DNA of 64,000 nucleotides from Anadara kagoshimensis (GCA_021292105.1 CM037865.1:26743027-26807026); one strand, 5' to 3'; positions 1-11,438 are shown, counted from the first letter of the stretch. Made by a program: numbers and translations. The notes: generated by a model not told the origin, from the sequence alone.

Positions 1-53
1 CAGTGTCAGATTTTGAGGATTTCCTGTACTTTAAAGTCATTGTTATTCTTCAT

Positions 54-269
54 GTACAGCACAGACCTGTCCAAAGTTTAACACTCGGCTTACGGATAAG
101 TGCCAAATCGGCATTTCATCTCGGTCATCAAGGCAGCTTTTTGACAGCTGTTTTCTATTTCTTGGCAACTTTTTCTGTCACTAGCTATCCCTATCTCGAC
201 CAATCAACATAAAAGCTGCGACTCTTTTCTGTAAGCTCTGTGTTAAATTTTCGACAGGTCTGTATTGTA
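54..269 (-). mobile_element. Family A MITE, copy 1
   Basis: Short palindromic element with no coding capacity. The left end reads TACAGCACAGACCTGTCC and the right end GACAGGTCTGTATTGTA, which are inverted copies; just inside are TTTAACACT and GTGTTAAA. TA flanks and a CAGT start fit a non-autonomous Tc1/mariner derivative (inference). About 24 copies of this family lie in the window. Orientation is called minus because the ATTAGTGCCGAATC-type segment follows the left end. Confidence 0.8.
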
Positions 270-545
270 ATTGGGTACAGAAAAAGAACAAGTAACCGGA
301 TGTTCTTTCTTGTAATTAATTTTGAAATTAACATCTGACCGGGTCACTGACTGTAGGGCCGAGAAATGTTCATTTCCTGATGGCTGTAAAGTAAAACATA
401 TTATATAGGTGATAAGGAAATGCTAATTGATACTTTGAACACAGGGGAAACAGTTAATTATTATAACTAAGCATAATAACGTTAAGTCCAAGTAGTTCAA
501 TCTGGCTTCAAAATGTATTTCAACATCAGTTTTCAATAATGAGTA

Positions 546-1190
546 TAGTTCAGGCTTGTTAAAACTTCAACACATAGCTAAAGAATTAGTACTAAATCGG
601 AGTCTTGATAGCTACAGAGATGTGCAAAAAGTATTCGGACACTGTACAATCCTTCTTTATTTCATATGAAACCATTTTTTTTTTTTTTAATTAAATTCTC
701 AAAATTTATTTCTTGGTCAATTTTCATGATGTTTTCACTGTAAAATAAATGTAAAATTAATTGAAGTTTTTCGTAAAAATAAAACGAAAAAGGTAATTTC
801 GTTTATCTACTATATAATCATGCTTCATATCTCCGTTAAGAAATTTACCATGTGCTGTTCACCTTATGTTTTCTTGAATGTTATAAAACAGTCAATATTT
901 TGAAAATTATTGAAGCTACAAACAATTTTTGATTTATCAGTGAAGTGATTTTTTTTTTATAAAAACTGCTGTTAAGAAATAAACTTAAAGGATTTTTAAA
1001 ACATATTGTTTTATATAAAATAAAGAAGGGTTTTCAAAGTGACCGAATACTTTTTGCACGTCTAATATCTCAACAGCGTGTGCTAACTATTTTTTTGGTA
1101 GCTTTTGCTTTCAATATCTCGGCCACACTGTAGTTCACTTTTGACTTTTTTCGTTAGTTCAGTTTGAACTTTCGGCAGGCATGTACTATA
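546..1190 (-). mobile_element. Family A MITE split by a mariner-type MITE
   Basis: The left half (546-614, TTCAGGCTTGTTAAAAC then TAGCTAAAGAATTAGTAC) and right half (1068-1190, ending TTTCGGCAGGCATGTACTA) are the two parts of one family A element. They are separated by the element at 615-1065. Removing that insert and one TA restores the family's usual GCTATCTC…CAGC centre. Confidence 0.7.
615..1065. mobile_element. Mariner-type MITE with 50-bp TIRs
   Basis: The ends are inverted repeats of roughly 50 bp. The left starts near GATGTGCAAAAAGTATTC and the right ends GAATACTTTTTGCACGTC; both carry CCTTCTTTAT further in. GTGCAAAAAGTATTCGG is typical of Tc1/mariner termini (family knowledge). The interior is AT-rich with no ORF, so it is non-autonomous. 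TA lies on both sides (613-614, 1066-1067). Confidence 0.75.
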
Positions 1191-1416
1191 ATAATAAGTG
1201 AATGAAGATAAATGCCACATAAATCTTATGGAAAAATAATTATACAAATTTTTGACGGCTATAGGTTTCCTTGATCCGTCTAATTTTTCAAGGTCGGACG
1301 TGCATTTTTAGTAATATACCGATACGGTGAAAACCTTTCAAGTTCCTTCAATTTTTCCCACATTGAAAAGTTTAACAGGTGCATTCGTTTTATCAGAATG
1401 CACTGACTAACCGCTA

Positions 1417-1418
<2 letters not shown>

Positions 1419-1494
<76 letters not shown>

Positions 1495-1525
1495 AGAGAG
1501 AGAGAGAAAGAGAGAGAGAGAGAAA
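1419..1525. repeat. Microsatellite (GT)n then (GA)n
   Basis: About 28 GT units followed by interrupted GA units. ORFs predicted here on both strands are artefacts of the dinucleotide runs. Confidence 0.95.
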
Positions 1526-1560
1526 TCGCAACTGTCGCTGTATGGTAAGCCAATAAACAA

Positions 1561-1571
1561 CCCCCCCCCCC

Positions 1572-1627
<56 letters not shown>
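1561..1627. repeat. Poly-C then (CT)n microsatellite
   Basis: A run of about 12 C followed by CT repeats with one CC interruption. With the GA tract at 1479-1523 it forms an inverted pair that could pair as a hairpin around a 36-bp spacer. Confidence 0.95.
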
Positions 1628-1629
<2 letters not shown>

Positions 1630-1782
1630 AAATTGTCAACTCTGCACGTGGAATAGTTCAGATTTAAGTATGCGAATAAATGGCAACGGTGGTATCGGTA
1701 AATGTATGTGATCAAAATTAGAAACATAAAACAATTCCATTTTTGTCAGGGCTTATAAAAATAAAATAAAAAGTAAATTAAA

Positions 1783-1938
1783 CAAGTTACCCGAAGGGCC
1801 TAGCATACTCACCTGGTAAGTTTCACAGCAGAGAATTTAAGTCAAAAATGAAAGTTAACGATGCACACACGCAAATGCACAAGCTGCATTATACTATAAG
1901 CTCACGTGTCCTTTAGGCATAAGTTCTTTGAGCTAAAG
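1783..1938 (+). mobile_element. Short Helitron-like element remnant
   Basis: It begins CCGAAGGGCCTAGCATAC…CTCACCTG and ends ATAAGCTCACGTGTCCTTTA…TTGAGCTAAA. These ends match the start (GGCCTTAACGCTCACCTG) and stop (AGTGAGCTAAAA) of the larger elements at 36982-39163 and 34040-34845. The interior is much shorter and lacks the 145-bp repeats. Both ends seem present, so it may be an internally deleted copy. Confidence 0.5.
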
Positions 1939-2295
1939 GATGGCGCTAATTATACGCTTTTGTATATCTGAAAGTTCTTATATTGATTCCTACACACAGT
2001 AGGATAGCCAAGTCCAAAATGTGCGTTGGTTTTAAAATTTGAGACCTTCCGCGGTAAATAAAAAGGGATTATTTTTTGGCAAGTGTCTGAACCCGAAAAA
2101 AATTCGCCATTTTCAGAATCGTTTTTATACCATAAAATTAACATTTTTAGCTACGCATATGATGCAAGCGTGTGAGGAATTAACTAAACTTTCTACATGT
2201 ATCAAAAAGTCCGAGATAAAACGCCACATTTATTTAAAATTACTGATATCCCGACGATAACCGATTTCTCTTGAAAATCAACAGAAATTTCTTCT

Positions 2296-2413
2296 CCATT
2301 TTTGAAACTGGTACGTTTTTTGTGTAAAGAATACTTTTCCTAGAAATTTTAATACAATGTCAGAAAATTATTACAGTATACGCCAGTAAATTATCGTACC
2401 TGGTGCATGAGGG
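2296..2413 (+). repeat. Dispersed repeat, first copy
   Basis: TTGAAACTGGTACGTTTT and the following TGTGTAAAGAA, then TGGTGCATGAG about 85 bp on, recur in the same order and orientation at 6293-6403. No coding signal. Identity of the repeat is unknown. Confidence 0.5.
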
Positions 2414-2589
2414 TTAAATATGCGAAAATCGCAAAAATCCAACAGCATGATTTCAGTACGTCTTGTTGTCAATGAAAACAAATATGGCCGCGACCTTGAT
2501 AAACATTGTTCGAACGTAATGACGTAAACAACGTTCCCCGTGTCAAATATATAGGTCAACTGTCTACTGTATACACAGTACACGCAATG

Positions 2590-2805
2590 TACAGTACAGA
2601 CCTGTCGAAAGTTTAACACTAAGCTAACCAAAAGAAGTCAAAGCTCGACTGCCGAGTGCCTAAGGTATGGAAAGGTAGCGGTCGAAAAGCTGCCGAGAGA
2701 TAGATGGCAACTGCTGTCGATATAAACACCAAACGAGGAACCAATATGGACTGTCGGCACTAATTCGTTAGCTGGGTGCTAAACTTTGTACAGGTCTGTA
2801 CTGTA
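2590..2805 (+). mobile_element. Family A MITE, copy 3
   Basis: The left end TACAGTACAGACCTGTCG and right end ACAGGTCTGTACTGTA are near-perfect inverted repeats. AACACTAAGCTAACC follows and ATTCGTTAGCT precedes them. The interior has the family's GCCGAGAGATAGATGGCA and CTGTCGATATA motifs. Confidence 0.85.
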
Positions 2806-2933
2806 TTTATCGATTTTTTTTTTTGCAACAGGCATCCTCATCTGGCACACATCATATGACATGTGTTTGTTGATGGAGATACTTTAGGACCCCAACAGGA
2901 ATAAATAAATAGGGCCTACATTAAAAAAAAAGA

Positions 2934-2937
<4 letters not shown>

Positions 2938-2964
<27 letters not shown>

Positions 2965-3051
2965 ATCAGAATTTCTACAGAGAAATAAGTTAGAGCTGGG
3001 ACACAGTATGTTGAGCAGGTTACAAAATGTCTAGCAGGTTAGTGATGATAA

Positions 3052-3094
<43 letters not shown>

Positions 3095-3745
3095 ATATAA
3101 ATCAGAAATTGTTCAGAGAAATAATTTAGAACTTGGATACAATATGTCAGTGCTCAGTTAATAAATAAATAAATAATTAAGAAATTAAATTGAGAAATAA
3201 GTTAGAGCTGGGACACAATATGTCAGCAGTTGTTAATAAATAAATAAATAAATAAATCAGAATTTCTACAGAGAAATAAGTTAGAGCTGGGACACAGTAT
3301 GTCGAGCAGGTTACAAAATGTCTAGCAGGTTAGAGATGATAATAAATAAATAAACAAATAAATAAATCAGAAATTGTTCAGAGAAATAAGTTAGAACTGG
3401 GACACAATATGTCAGTGCTCAGTTAATAAATAAATAAATAAATAATTAAGAAATTAAATTGAGAAATAAGTTAGAGCTGGGACACAATATGTCAGCAGTT
3501 GTTAATAAATAAATAAATAATTAATTAAATTAATTAATTAATCAATCAATCAATCAATCAGAATTTCTACAGAGAAATAAGTTAGAGCTGGGACACAGTA
3601 TGTTGAGCAGGTTACAAAATGTCTAGCAGGTTAGAGATGATAATAAATAAATAAATAAATCAATAAATAAATCTGACCTTCTACAGAGAAATAAGTTAGA
3701 GCTGGGACACAGTATGTTGAGCAGGTTAGTGATGATAAATAGGGT
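2938..3745 (+). repeat. Higher-order tandem array, AAAT-rich
   Basis: Blocks of AAATA microsatellite alternate with three related unique segments. Type A is CAGAATTTCTACAGAG…GTCTAGCAGG, type B is CAGAAATTGTTCAGAG…GTCAGTGCTCAG, and type C is AAATTGAGAAATAAG…CAGCAGTTG. The order A-B-C repeats twice (A at ~2966 and ~3256) and then A-A' follows (~3561, ~3674), so the higher-order unit is about 290-305 bp. GAGAAATAAGTTAGAGCTGG is shared by all segment types. Confidence 0.8.
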
Positions 3746-5880
3746 AAATACATAAAAAGAGATCAAAATAAGTTGCATTTTGTCTTTCCTCAAGGTACTA
3801 ACATGAAATGTGGCATGGGTACCATGGAAAGTAACTCAGATATTTTTTGGAAAAATAAAACAAATATTTTTATATGAACAAAATTAACATTTAAAAAATA
3901 AAAGATATTAAATTACTAAAAAGTTAGAAAGATTTATGAACAGGCAGATAGTTAGAAATTTTGTCATATTGTTGTTTGTTAAATGAATGACAAGTGGGCC
4001 ATAATAGCATTTAAAGGACTAAAATTGTCTAAATAATCAAATTTAATTTAGAAACTAAACAAACAGGTGATTTTTTGGGGGACAGGTACTTTCTAGTTGT
4101 TCTGGCTGTGATAAATAGATAAATCATTTACAAATAAATCAAAAACTATGGGATCATATGGCAGTGTTCATTCTAGAAAGGGCTGTTGATCCTTTATTTT
4201 GCCAAATGGCACCATTGTAAAGGCCATAGTTGGCCACATTTGAAATTAGATTTCAAATGCAAGTTCAAAATATTTGATAGCATTGTCATATATAAAAGCT
4301 ACATTATATGAAACTTTTAAATACTTCATTACAAAGGCTTTTACATCAGCCTAAAAGACTACAAGTCACATCAAACATTAGATGTATGCAAAATCATTGA
4401 TGTTATTCAACTTTATTAGAGGAATTTTATTAGAAATGAACCCATCTGAAAAATCCTAGAATGAACTCATGGTTATTACTATTTACACATAATGGAACAT
4501 TTTTCAAAGAAAAATGCATTATGTGTGTCTAAACCAACTTTGTAAATTGAAATAATGTTAAATGTCTCATTTCATGTAAAATTAAAACATAACAATATCT
4601 TTAATACACTAGGAATTAGATATCATCAGACATTTATGAATGTTTCATTTTATATAGAATTAAAAAAATCAACACATATCAATATCCTTAACATACTGGG
4701 AATTATATACCATTACACATTTAGAATTAATGCTTCTCTTGATACTGAATACCTCTTTTTCACCACATGAAATGCTTTTCATGCACCCTTGCCTGAAGTG
4801 TAGCATACAGGTAACAGCATAGGTTAAAATCTTACTATGTCAGAAAGTTTGCCAGTTCTCTTGTTGAGGGGTGTGATTTACCTCAGGGATGAAGCCTGAA
4901 TATTTTGAGTTTGGGGCCAGCTCACTTCATAAAAGAATTTGTAACAGTACTAAATGGCTTAAATGTGTAAACATTAAGTGGCCCATACTCGAATTTAGAA
5001 GCCATTGGCTACTGGGCCCCTGCAAATCTTCATCCCTGTACCTATTTACTTCCTTAATCTCATTTACCTGATTATAATTGAAATAATCTTGAATGGGGTG
5101 TGTATACCAACCAATCAATTCTAAATTTAACTGATAAATCAATAAATCTGGAATAGGCCTAGTGTGTTACAATTATTTTGAATTCTTACAACTTATAATG
5201 CCCATTTGGATACACTGTGTCATGAATTTCACTGCATTTGCATCAACTTATTTCTTAATGCTATTATCAAACCAGTTCCCTAGAATTTTCCTAAAAGAAG
5301 GTGATATTTATTTATTAGAATTTTACAATTTTACAGAAGTTACTGAAATTCCTAAATATTTTACAGATCTGTATTTAATCATTATAATATGGAGTTAAAT
5401 TTTTAACCAAGTCAAATGAAATCCACATGATTAGTATTCACTTTCCTATTTCCTACTTCCACATAGTCTATTTTAAATGTTATTTGTGCTATGTCAAGTT
5501 GACTTAAAACTTTTAATGAAGCAAAATAATCAACTTTTCATGTCTAAATTGTACTAAAATAATAATGCCGGGGTTATTAGCATCAGAACAGAAACAAAAA
5601 TTCAAATAATAAAGACCAATGTTGTGTTGACTCTGGCTAAACTAACATGGGAGATGTTTCCTCATTTTGGGAAATATTTCACAAAGAAATACCCAGTCTA
5701 ACCCTCTTTAATAATATTAGCTTATTTATCCAATGATATGTACTGATATGACAGACAGGTCCTGTTTATATTTTGCCAGCAAAGCAAAATCAGTTGGTAA
5801 TTTTCAGTAATTCTGAGTCCCTAACTAGCCCTACATGAGCAGGTTGCACTGTACACTGTATTGGTACAGATCCCGAGTCC
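3746..5880. other. Unassigned AT-rich stretch
   Basis: No ORF with recognisable homology. The only structure seen is a diverged local duplication at about 4545-4735, where TTTCATGTAAAATTAAAA…CACTAGGAATTAGATATC and TTTTATATAGAATTAAAA…ACTGGGAATTATATACC are two copies about 90-105 bp apart. Confidence 0.5.
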
Positions 5881-6720
5881 ATATGGGTAAAATTAGAACA
5901 CGTGCATATCTAATGTGTTCCGCAGCCATGCAGATCGATCATACATGACAAATAAAGCAAAAAAGCTTGACTATTTTGTCCAAAATACACGATGACATTT
6001 TCTGCATGCTAAAATTGTGATCGAAGCGGGACGAATGCTAATCAAATATGTCCGACTGGAAGTAGTTCCAAAAAATCGGCAGATTAGACGCGAAATGGAG
6101 TGAAAATACAATATTTTTAAGGAAAAACTTACTTTATTTCAACAAAAATATCTCCACAGCGTCTCTCAATTATCAAATTTATACATTACACACAATAAGG
6201 AAGCTGTCTTAGCATTTTTTCTGTGTCAAATTAGCCGGAAAGGGGCGGCCCATGATCGAGAATCCGGCAATGTCATCGATTTTTTCGACATTTGAAACTG
6301 GTACGTTTTTTGTGTAAAGAAAATTATTTGACAAATTATACATCAAAATAACCGTGAAAAAAAGTTCTTTCCGTTCATGTAAAAACATCTTTGGTGCATG
6401 AGAAACTGCGTACACAGAATGATATTTTTTAAAGTTTCAATTTTCAATTTTTCGCCGGTGCCTAACATTCAATTACGATTTAAATTGTTAAATTCTCACC
6501 GACTTTGATAAAAATCGTCTTTAATGACTTACTTTTGTCCTCAAAAGACGATAAAATACTACAAATAGTATTAAAAACTCGCAGTGAAATAAATATTGTG
6601 TAATTTTACCGCCTCGAGTGAATTCAAATTTTTGACAATTTTTTCACTTTGTCTGCGCGTGAAATTTTGTTTGATGAATCAATGCGCTGGCCGGGTTGGC
6701 TATCCTACTGACATACCATT
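5881..6720. other. Unassigned stretch with a dispersed repeat
   Basis: Slightly richer in CG dinucleotides than its left neighbour but with no supported ORF. It holds the second copy of the dispersed repeat (6293-6403). GGCTATCCTACTGACA near 6697 is an inverted match to GTAGGATAGCCA near 2000. Confidence 0.4.
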
Positions 6721-6847
6721 TACATTTACGTGACTTTCCTTTGAAATAATTCGACCTGCAAGTCTAACTGACTTTCATCCAAATTCCTCCAAAGTTTCCG
6801 TACTTGAATGCCTGACAAACTGCAGATTCGATGTTTACAATATTTAT

Positions 6848-6848
6848 T

Positions 6849-6912
<64 letters not shown>
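6848..6912. repeat. (AT)n microsatellite
   Basis: Nearly pure AT dinucleotide repeat of about 60 bp with one phase shift. Confidence 0.95.
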
Positions 6913-6914
<2 letters not shown>

Positions 6915-7124
6915 AGGAATAAGAACGTTTTAAATAATGTTACATACCGGAATTTATCCACTCATCCACAGTAAGCAATTTTAATTTTCGGAATTCAAAC
7001 TGGTTTTAATATTAGGTACACATGTCCGGAATTTTTCTATATTTCAAATATTTTCACCAATAACCAATTTTCGTTATCCAAACTTGAAATGGGATAGATA
7101 GTTTCATGTTTCTACTTAGCTCTA

Positions 7125-7984
7125 TTGTATTGTGTATTGATGCATGTGTGTCCATCGGGTATATATATATATAGTTCGAGAAGATGCTCATACCGGAAGG
7201 AAGAGTCAGGAAAACACGGATACAGGGTTAAAGAGAATGTTAAATTAAAATTAATCGTGACGTTTAATAATTATACGTACACCATACATGTTTATTGGAA
7301 TGTACTCACTTTCATTTTACAAAATAAGGTGGCGCAGGTCAAGTCAATAAGGCTTTAAATTCAAACCACAGCTCTGGGTTCGAACCCAGAATTAAGCCAA
7401 TATTACGGAACCCAATTGCCACGGAAACAAAATTACGTAAGTTAACTTTTAAAATATGGAAACGCTTTTCTGGTTCTTGCTACTTTCCTCAGTCTTCCCT
7501 CTATGAAATTTAGGTAATAATTAGTGGAGTGAAACAGAACAAATCGTTATATGCCATTGTGTGCGAATAAAATAAATTTGGTTCCATTTATTAAGCAGGT
7601 GTTCCTCGACTCCAGGTCGTCTTAACACTGCGTTTTACCCCTGTCTTCTGCAAATAAGACAGGGTTTCCTTTTCGTAGGACTCTACTGGTTGGCTCGCTA
7701 GTATAATGGACCACCGGTTGGTCTGTCATGTGTATACGACATTGTGGGCAACTGTATTAACACGCCATAATAAGCGCGCAATGGTACAAAACGGACCAGA
7801 AACACCTGCGTAAATATCATGCACCATGTGAACTTGTGTTAAGATTTGTTCTCGAGATAAATAAGAAACAGTGACTCGTCGCAAATATCTGAAAAATTGC
7901 TGATGCGACGCAAAGCAACATTTAACCAATAAAAAACACATTTTACTATTATTCCGACAGTGATTGGTAAATGTGTTTACTGGA
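7125..7984. other. Unassigned stretch
   Basis: No supported gene. CTGGGTTCGAACCCAG at about 7374-7389 looks like a tRNA T-arm/B box and may be a SINE relic. CCCTGTCTT and AAGACAGGG (about 7638-7663) form a 9-bp stem with an 8-base loop. Confidence 0.35.
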
Positions 7985-7989
7985 GCTAC

Positions 7990-8315
7990 AACCTATACCG
8001 CGTTGCTCGCTCCGTAAGCGGGAGGTCGTGGGTTCGAACCCCGGCCGGGTTTGATCCAAGACTTAAAAGTGAGTAGTGACTTTTCTTTCGCCAAGTACTT
8101 GGCATTACGAAATGAAAGTCACGGTTCTTTCGGATGGGAACTTAAAAAAACGAGGTCCCGTGTCTTGGTAGGCTTGGCACGATAAAGAACCCTGCTGTAT
8201 AATGCCATCAGCGCAACGCACAGGCAAAATCTCTGCACCTTCGCCTGTAGCTGGCGACGTCTCGATATAAGTTAAATATTCTTGACTGGGATGTTAAACA
8301 CCATTACTCCTATAC
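7990..8315 (+). mobile_element. tRNA-derived SINE (family 1)
   Basis: Near full-length SINE. The head has a tRNA-like segment with the B box GGGTTCGAACCCCGG. The body carries CTTTCGCCAAGTACTTGG, GAAAGTCACGGTTCTTTC and the tail GACGTCTCGATATAAG…TTCTTGACTGGGATG followed by TTAAACACC. RNA polymerase III transcription is inferred from the A/B boxes. The same body recurs at 21202, 25773, 26545, 35722, 51265, 51632 and 51985. Confidence 0.85.
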
Positions 8316-8572
8316 CACGTGACATCTTACATATTATGCAGCGAAAGACATTATATCATTCATACTTCATACTTCAACAAGTAAATAGTCCGCATCGTTT
8401 AGTCTTTCATCTATAGATAAATGATATATTTAACTTTTTAAGACCTACTTAATTTCGTGAAATTACAAAATATGCATGTAGACAACGTATACATAAATGT
8501 GTATCAGCCATCAAACGATCTATAGAGCTATGTGATTATTTAATAGAATTCTGTTTAAACATCAAAATTAAA

Positions 8573-8576
<4 letters not shown>

Positions 8577-8626
<50 letters not shown>

Positions 8627-8695
8627 AAAAGCCATAACATCTTGATCTGAATGAATTTACGGTTTAAACTTCAAAATGCAATACATTCCTAACAA

Positions 8696-8731
<36 letters not shown>
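8577..8731. repeat. Opposed (TC)n and (GA)n microsatellites
   Basis: A (TC)n tract at 8577-8622 and a (GA)n tract at 8700-8730 are complementary. The segments beside them (GTTTAAACATCAAAATTAAA and GTTTAAACTTCAAAATGCAA) are similar but in direct orientation, pointing to a local duplication. Confidence 0.8.
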
Positions 8732-8732
<1 letters not shown>

Positions 8733-9013
8733 TGCAATATGTAATAAATGTAATATATGATTAAATGCTGGAATAATTTTACTTCCTAAATCTCTTTTCG
8801 ATTAAATTAAAACACTTAAATTAATTTGACATGCATGTTGTAATCATAAACATCTACATATGTATAGGGATGGAAAAATGGAAACATTTTCCACCCAACT
8901 CCATACATAAGCAACTCGTCACGACTTACATGGAGAAAGAACCAAGAAAGACGCCACTGAGTTTTATATTTTAAACTACATGTAAATTAATCTAAGAAAT
9001 AAATTGCATTGAA

Positions 9014-9243
9014 TACAGTACAGACCTGTTGAAAGTTTAACACTGAGCTAGCGAAAAAAGAAGAGTCTGTTGATATGGCCAAAAAGCGACCTATAGGTAA
9101 ATAGCAACCACCGAAAAGTGACCTATAGGTAGATAGCAACCACCGAAAAGCTGTAGAGGTATAGCTAACGAGGGACGAGATCAGCTGCCGGTTCAGCACT
9201 AATTTGTCGGCTTAGTGTTAAACTTTCGACAGGCCTGTATGTA
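9014..9243 (+). mobile_element. Family A MITE, copy 4
   Basis: Ends TACAGTACAGACCTGTTG and CGACAGGCCTGTATGTA. The interior has a small tandem duplication: GACCTATAGGTA…TAGCAACCACCGAAAAG occurs twice, 37 bp apart (about 9088-9150). Confidence 0.85.
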
Positions 9244-9524
9244 ATTTAAAAAATATATATTATACATGTATATTATTCCATGTATGATTTTATATCATTA
9301 ATATACCTCTATGTTCATCTGTTTATTCCATCTGAATCAAAATGGGGTAGAATTTTTCAAATAAACAAGTATTTCACGCATTGTGACCAAATTATCTGTC
9401 TGTCTTGTCACGTACGCACAGATAATTACAGATTATGCAATGTCATTCATATATAGTTGTTTGACTGGGTACAAATTAAACTTTTATTGCGAAGTTTTGT
9501 GATATTCAATCCATGCAGTAAAGA

Positions 9525-9605
9525 TGGGTCGCGGCGGAGGAGTAAACTAAAGAACGCGCTTAAACCGCCTCGCATCGCCTTGGTTCGAATCCCACTCTGG
9601 TGATA
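9525..9605 (+). mobile_element. tRNA-like SINE head relic
   Basis: GGTCGCGGCGGAGGAG, then a CG-rich middle, then TTGGTTCGAATCCCACTC give A-box-like and B-box signals at tRNA-like spacing. The downstream body is not recognised as family 1. Confidence 0.45.
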
Positions 9606-9705
9606 TACTTAGGCCGGAGTGCCAGGAGAAAGAAACAGTCCTCGGCAACTAAGAATAAAACACTATGGTTCGTTAGCACACGCTTTAAAAGACCCCTATG
9701 CAACT

Positions 9706-10020
9706 GTAACAGGAAAGAAAAAAAATGCAGGGTCGGACCGGGGATCGAACCCGGGACCTCCCGCACTATAGGCGAGTGTCATACCACTGAGCTACCCAGA
9801 CCGATACATTCCTCCCTTCCTTTTTTCGATTCAACTTCCTTGAATCGGAAACACTAGGTTTCACCCTGGGACAAACCTGTTGGTCGGGCACTTCCCAGGG
9901 TTGGACGAGCCCCCAAATGTAACAGGAAAGAGAAAAATGCAGGGTCGGACTGGAGATCGAACCCGGGACCTCCCGCACTATAGGCGAGTGTGGTCTACCA
10001 CTGAGCTACCCAGACTGCTA
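9706..10020 (-). mobile_element. Tandem pair of tRNA-like SINE heads
   Basis: On the minus strand, two tRNA-like sequences lie 212 bp apart (about 9727-9803 and 9942-10015). Each reads GGGTAGCTCAGTGGTA…CTCGCCTATAGTGCGGGAG then GTTCGATC with a paired T-stem. The anticodon loop CTATAGT would give ATA. The 3' strand of the D-stem (expected GAGC) is disrupted in both, so these are not functional tRNA genes. Each is followed by TGCATTTTT…CTTTCCTGTTACA. The pair looks like a segmental tandem duplication of one unit. Confidence 0.7.
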
Positions 10021-10039
10021 CACAAACAAGGTTCCAATG

Positions 10040-10785
10040 TTTCTGTTTCATTTAATTCAGATATTTGGGGAGAAAAAATCATGTTTTTGGCAACAACCAA
10101 CACGACATGACACAAGTTAATGATAGAAACAACCAAACATGACAATACAGCCAAACATGACATAGAATATATCGCTACTTGTTGAGCTAGGGGTGCAAGA
10201 TCTTGAAGATATCTTCACCTATATTTTTAACGATTTTTCTATTTCGGTTGGAAACCAATATAAAGTGTCTAGCATTGTAGGAAAGAAAGAACCAAATATT
10301 TAACTCATCCGGAGCACCTGGCCACACCATGGACTTTGATTGGTTCGACATATTTTTCATTTGTTTATGAATGTCCTTGATTTCTTACGCGCTAATCTAT
10401 TTGGCTTTGGTCAAACTATTAAGCATTGTAGAAAAAAGTAGGAAAAGCAGAAAAGATTCCCTTCAGGAGCACCTGATCTTATCGCCATGTCATATACCAT
10501 TTTTTGAATTTAATCATAAATGGCATATGACAGCCACTTAAAACATGTGTTTTTACATATTTTTGTTTGATAGACATCTACGAGTTCTTTGACACTAATC
10601 TATAAGGATGGGCTATAATCAATGTAGAAAACAACTTAATCGAAAAAATAAGTCAATACATGTATATCCTGACGCAAATCGAATGAAAATAAATTAATTT
10701 TATAAAGATGTTTTGTCCACGGATCTTATTAAGGAGCGTGTACGGAATTAAAATTATAGCTATACCTGTCTTCGAGAATATCCAA
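10040..10785. other. Unassigned stretch with weak duplication
   Basis: No gene. Two diverged copies of a segment containing AGCATTGTAG…GGAGCACCTG lie at about 10272-10320 and 10424-10474. A 43-bp palindromic mini-element (10489-10531) sits at the end of the second copy. Confidence 0.4.
10489..10531. mobile_element. Mini-palindrome GTCATATACC, shortest copy
   Basis: GTCATATACCATTTTTTG…AATTTAATCATAAATGGCATATGAC is nearly the bare terminal repeat of the elements at 31188-31300 and 46705-46763. Confidence 0.5.
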
Positions 10786-11011
10786 TACTGACCTGTCGAA
10801 AATTTAACACTAAAGCTATTTTAGTCCCGATTCGACAGGTCATTTTAGCTTCCCATTAGCTATACATGTATTTTAGCAGGTTTTTTTTACACTTGCTATC
10901 TATTAGGTAGCTTTTGGACACTTTGTATCCACATCTCGGCCATTTGACATTCCAGCTTCGAATCCTATGCATTAGCTCAATGTTAAGAACTTTCAACAGG
11001 TCTGCACTATA
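10786..11011 (-). mobile_element. Family A MITE, copy 5
   Basis: Left end TACTGACCTGTCGAAAAT and right end TTTCAACAGGTCTGCACTA; TTTAACACT and GTTAAGAAC lie just inside. Older looking than copies 6 and 7. Confidence 0.7.
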
Positions 11012-11078
11012 TAAAATTAGGCATTAGGCTTTCTAGTTCATTTATATAAATTTTCATTTAACTACTCAATACATGGAT

Positions 11079-11306
11079 TACAGTACAGATCTGTCAAAAG
11101 TTAAACACTGATAACGAAAAGGAGTCCAAAGCTCATCTGTCGAGTGGTCAAAATATGGATAACCAGTGACCAAAAATCTGTCGAGAGATAGATAGCAGCT
11201 GCCGAAAAGCTGTCGAGATATATAGCTAACGAGGGGTCGAGACAAACTGTCGATTTGACACTTATTCGTTAGCTTAATGTTAAACTTTCGACAGGTCTGT
11301 ACTATA
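11079..11306 (+). mobile_element. Family A MITE, copy 6
   Basis: Ends TACAGTACAGATCTGTCA and CGACAGGTCTGTACTATA. The interior shows the family order GAGTGGTCAAAATATGG, CTGTCGAGAGATAGATAG, CTGTCGAGATATATAGC, TTCGTTAGCTTA. Confidence 0.9.
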
Positions 11307-11438
11307 ATTTAATTCTTTTGTATTATATACCGTCGGAATATCTAGAAAGGATGTAGCTGCACTGCATGTTAATTGTGAAACAGAAATTATAAACATACTA
11401 ACTAGAAACACGGTGGTCAACAGAGAAGTAAATCTAGG

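Noticed and set aside
1280-1727. Frames of 96-119 residues rich in RE, LS and HT
   Set aside because: These come from GT, GA and CT dinucleotide runs.
9727-9803. Possible tRNA-Tyr (ATA) gene on the minus strand
   Set aside because: The D-stem is disrupted, the acceptor has mismatches, and the unit is duplicated with a SINE-like 3' flank.
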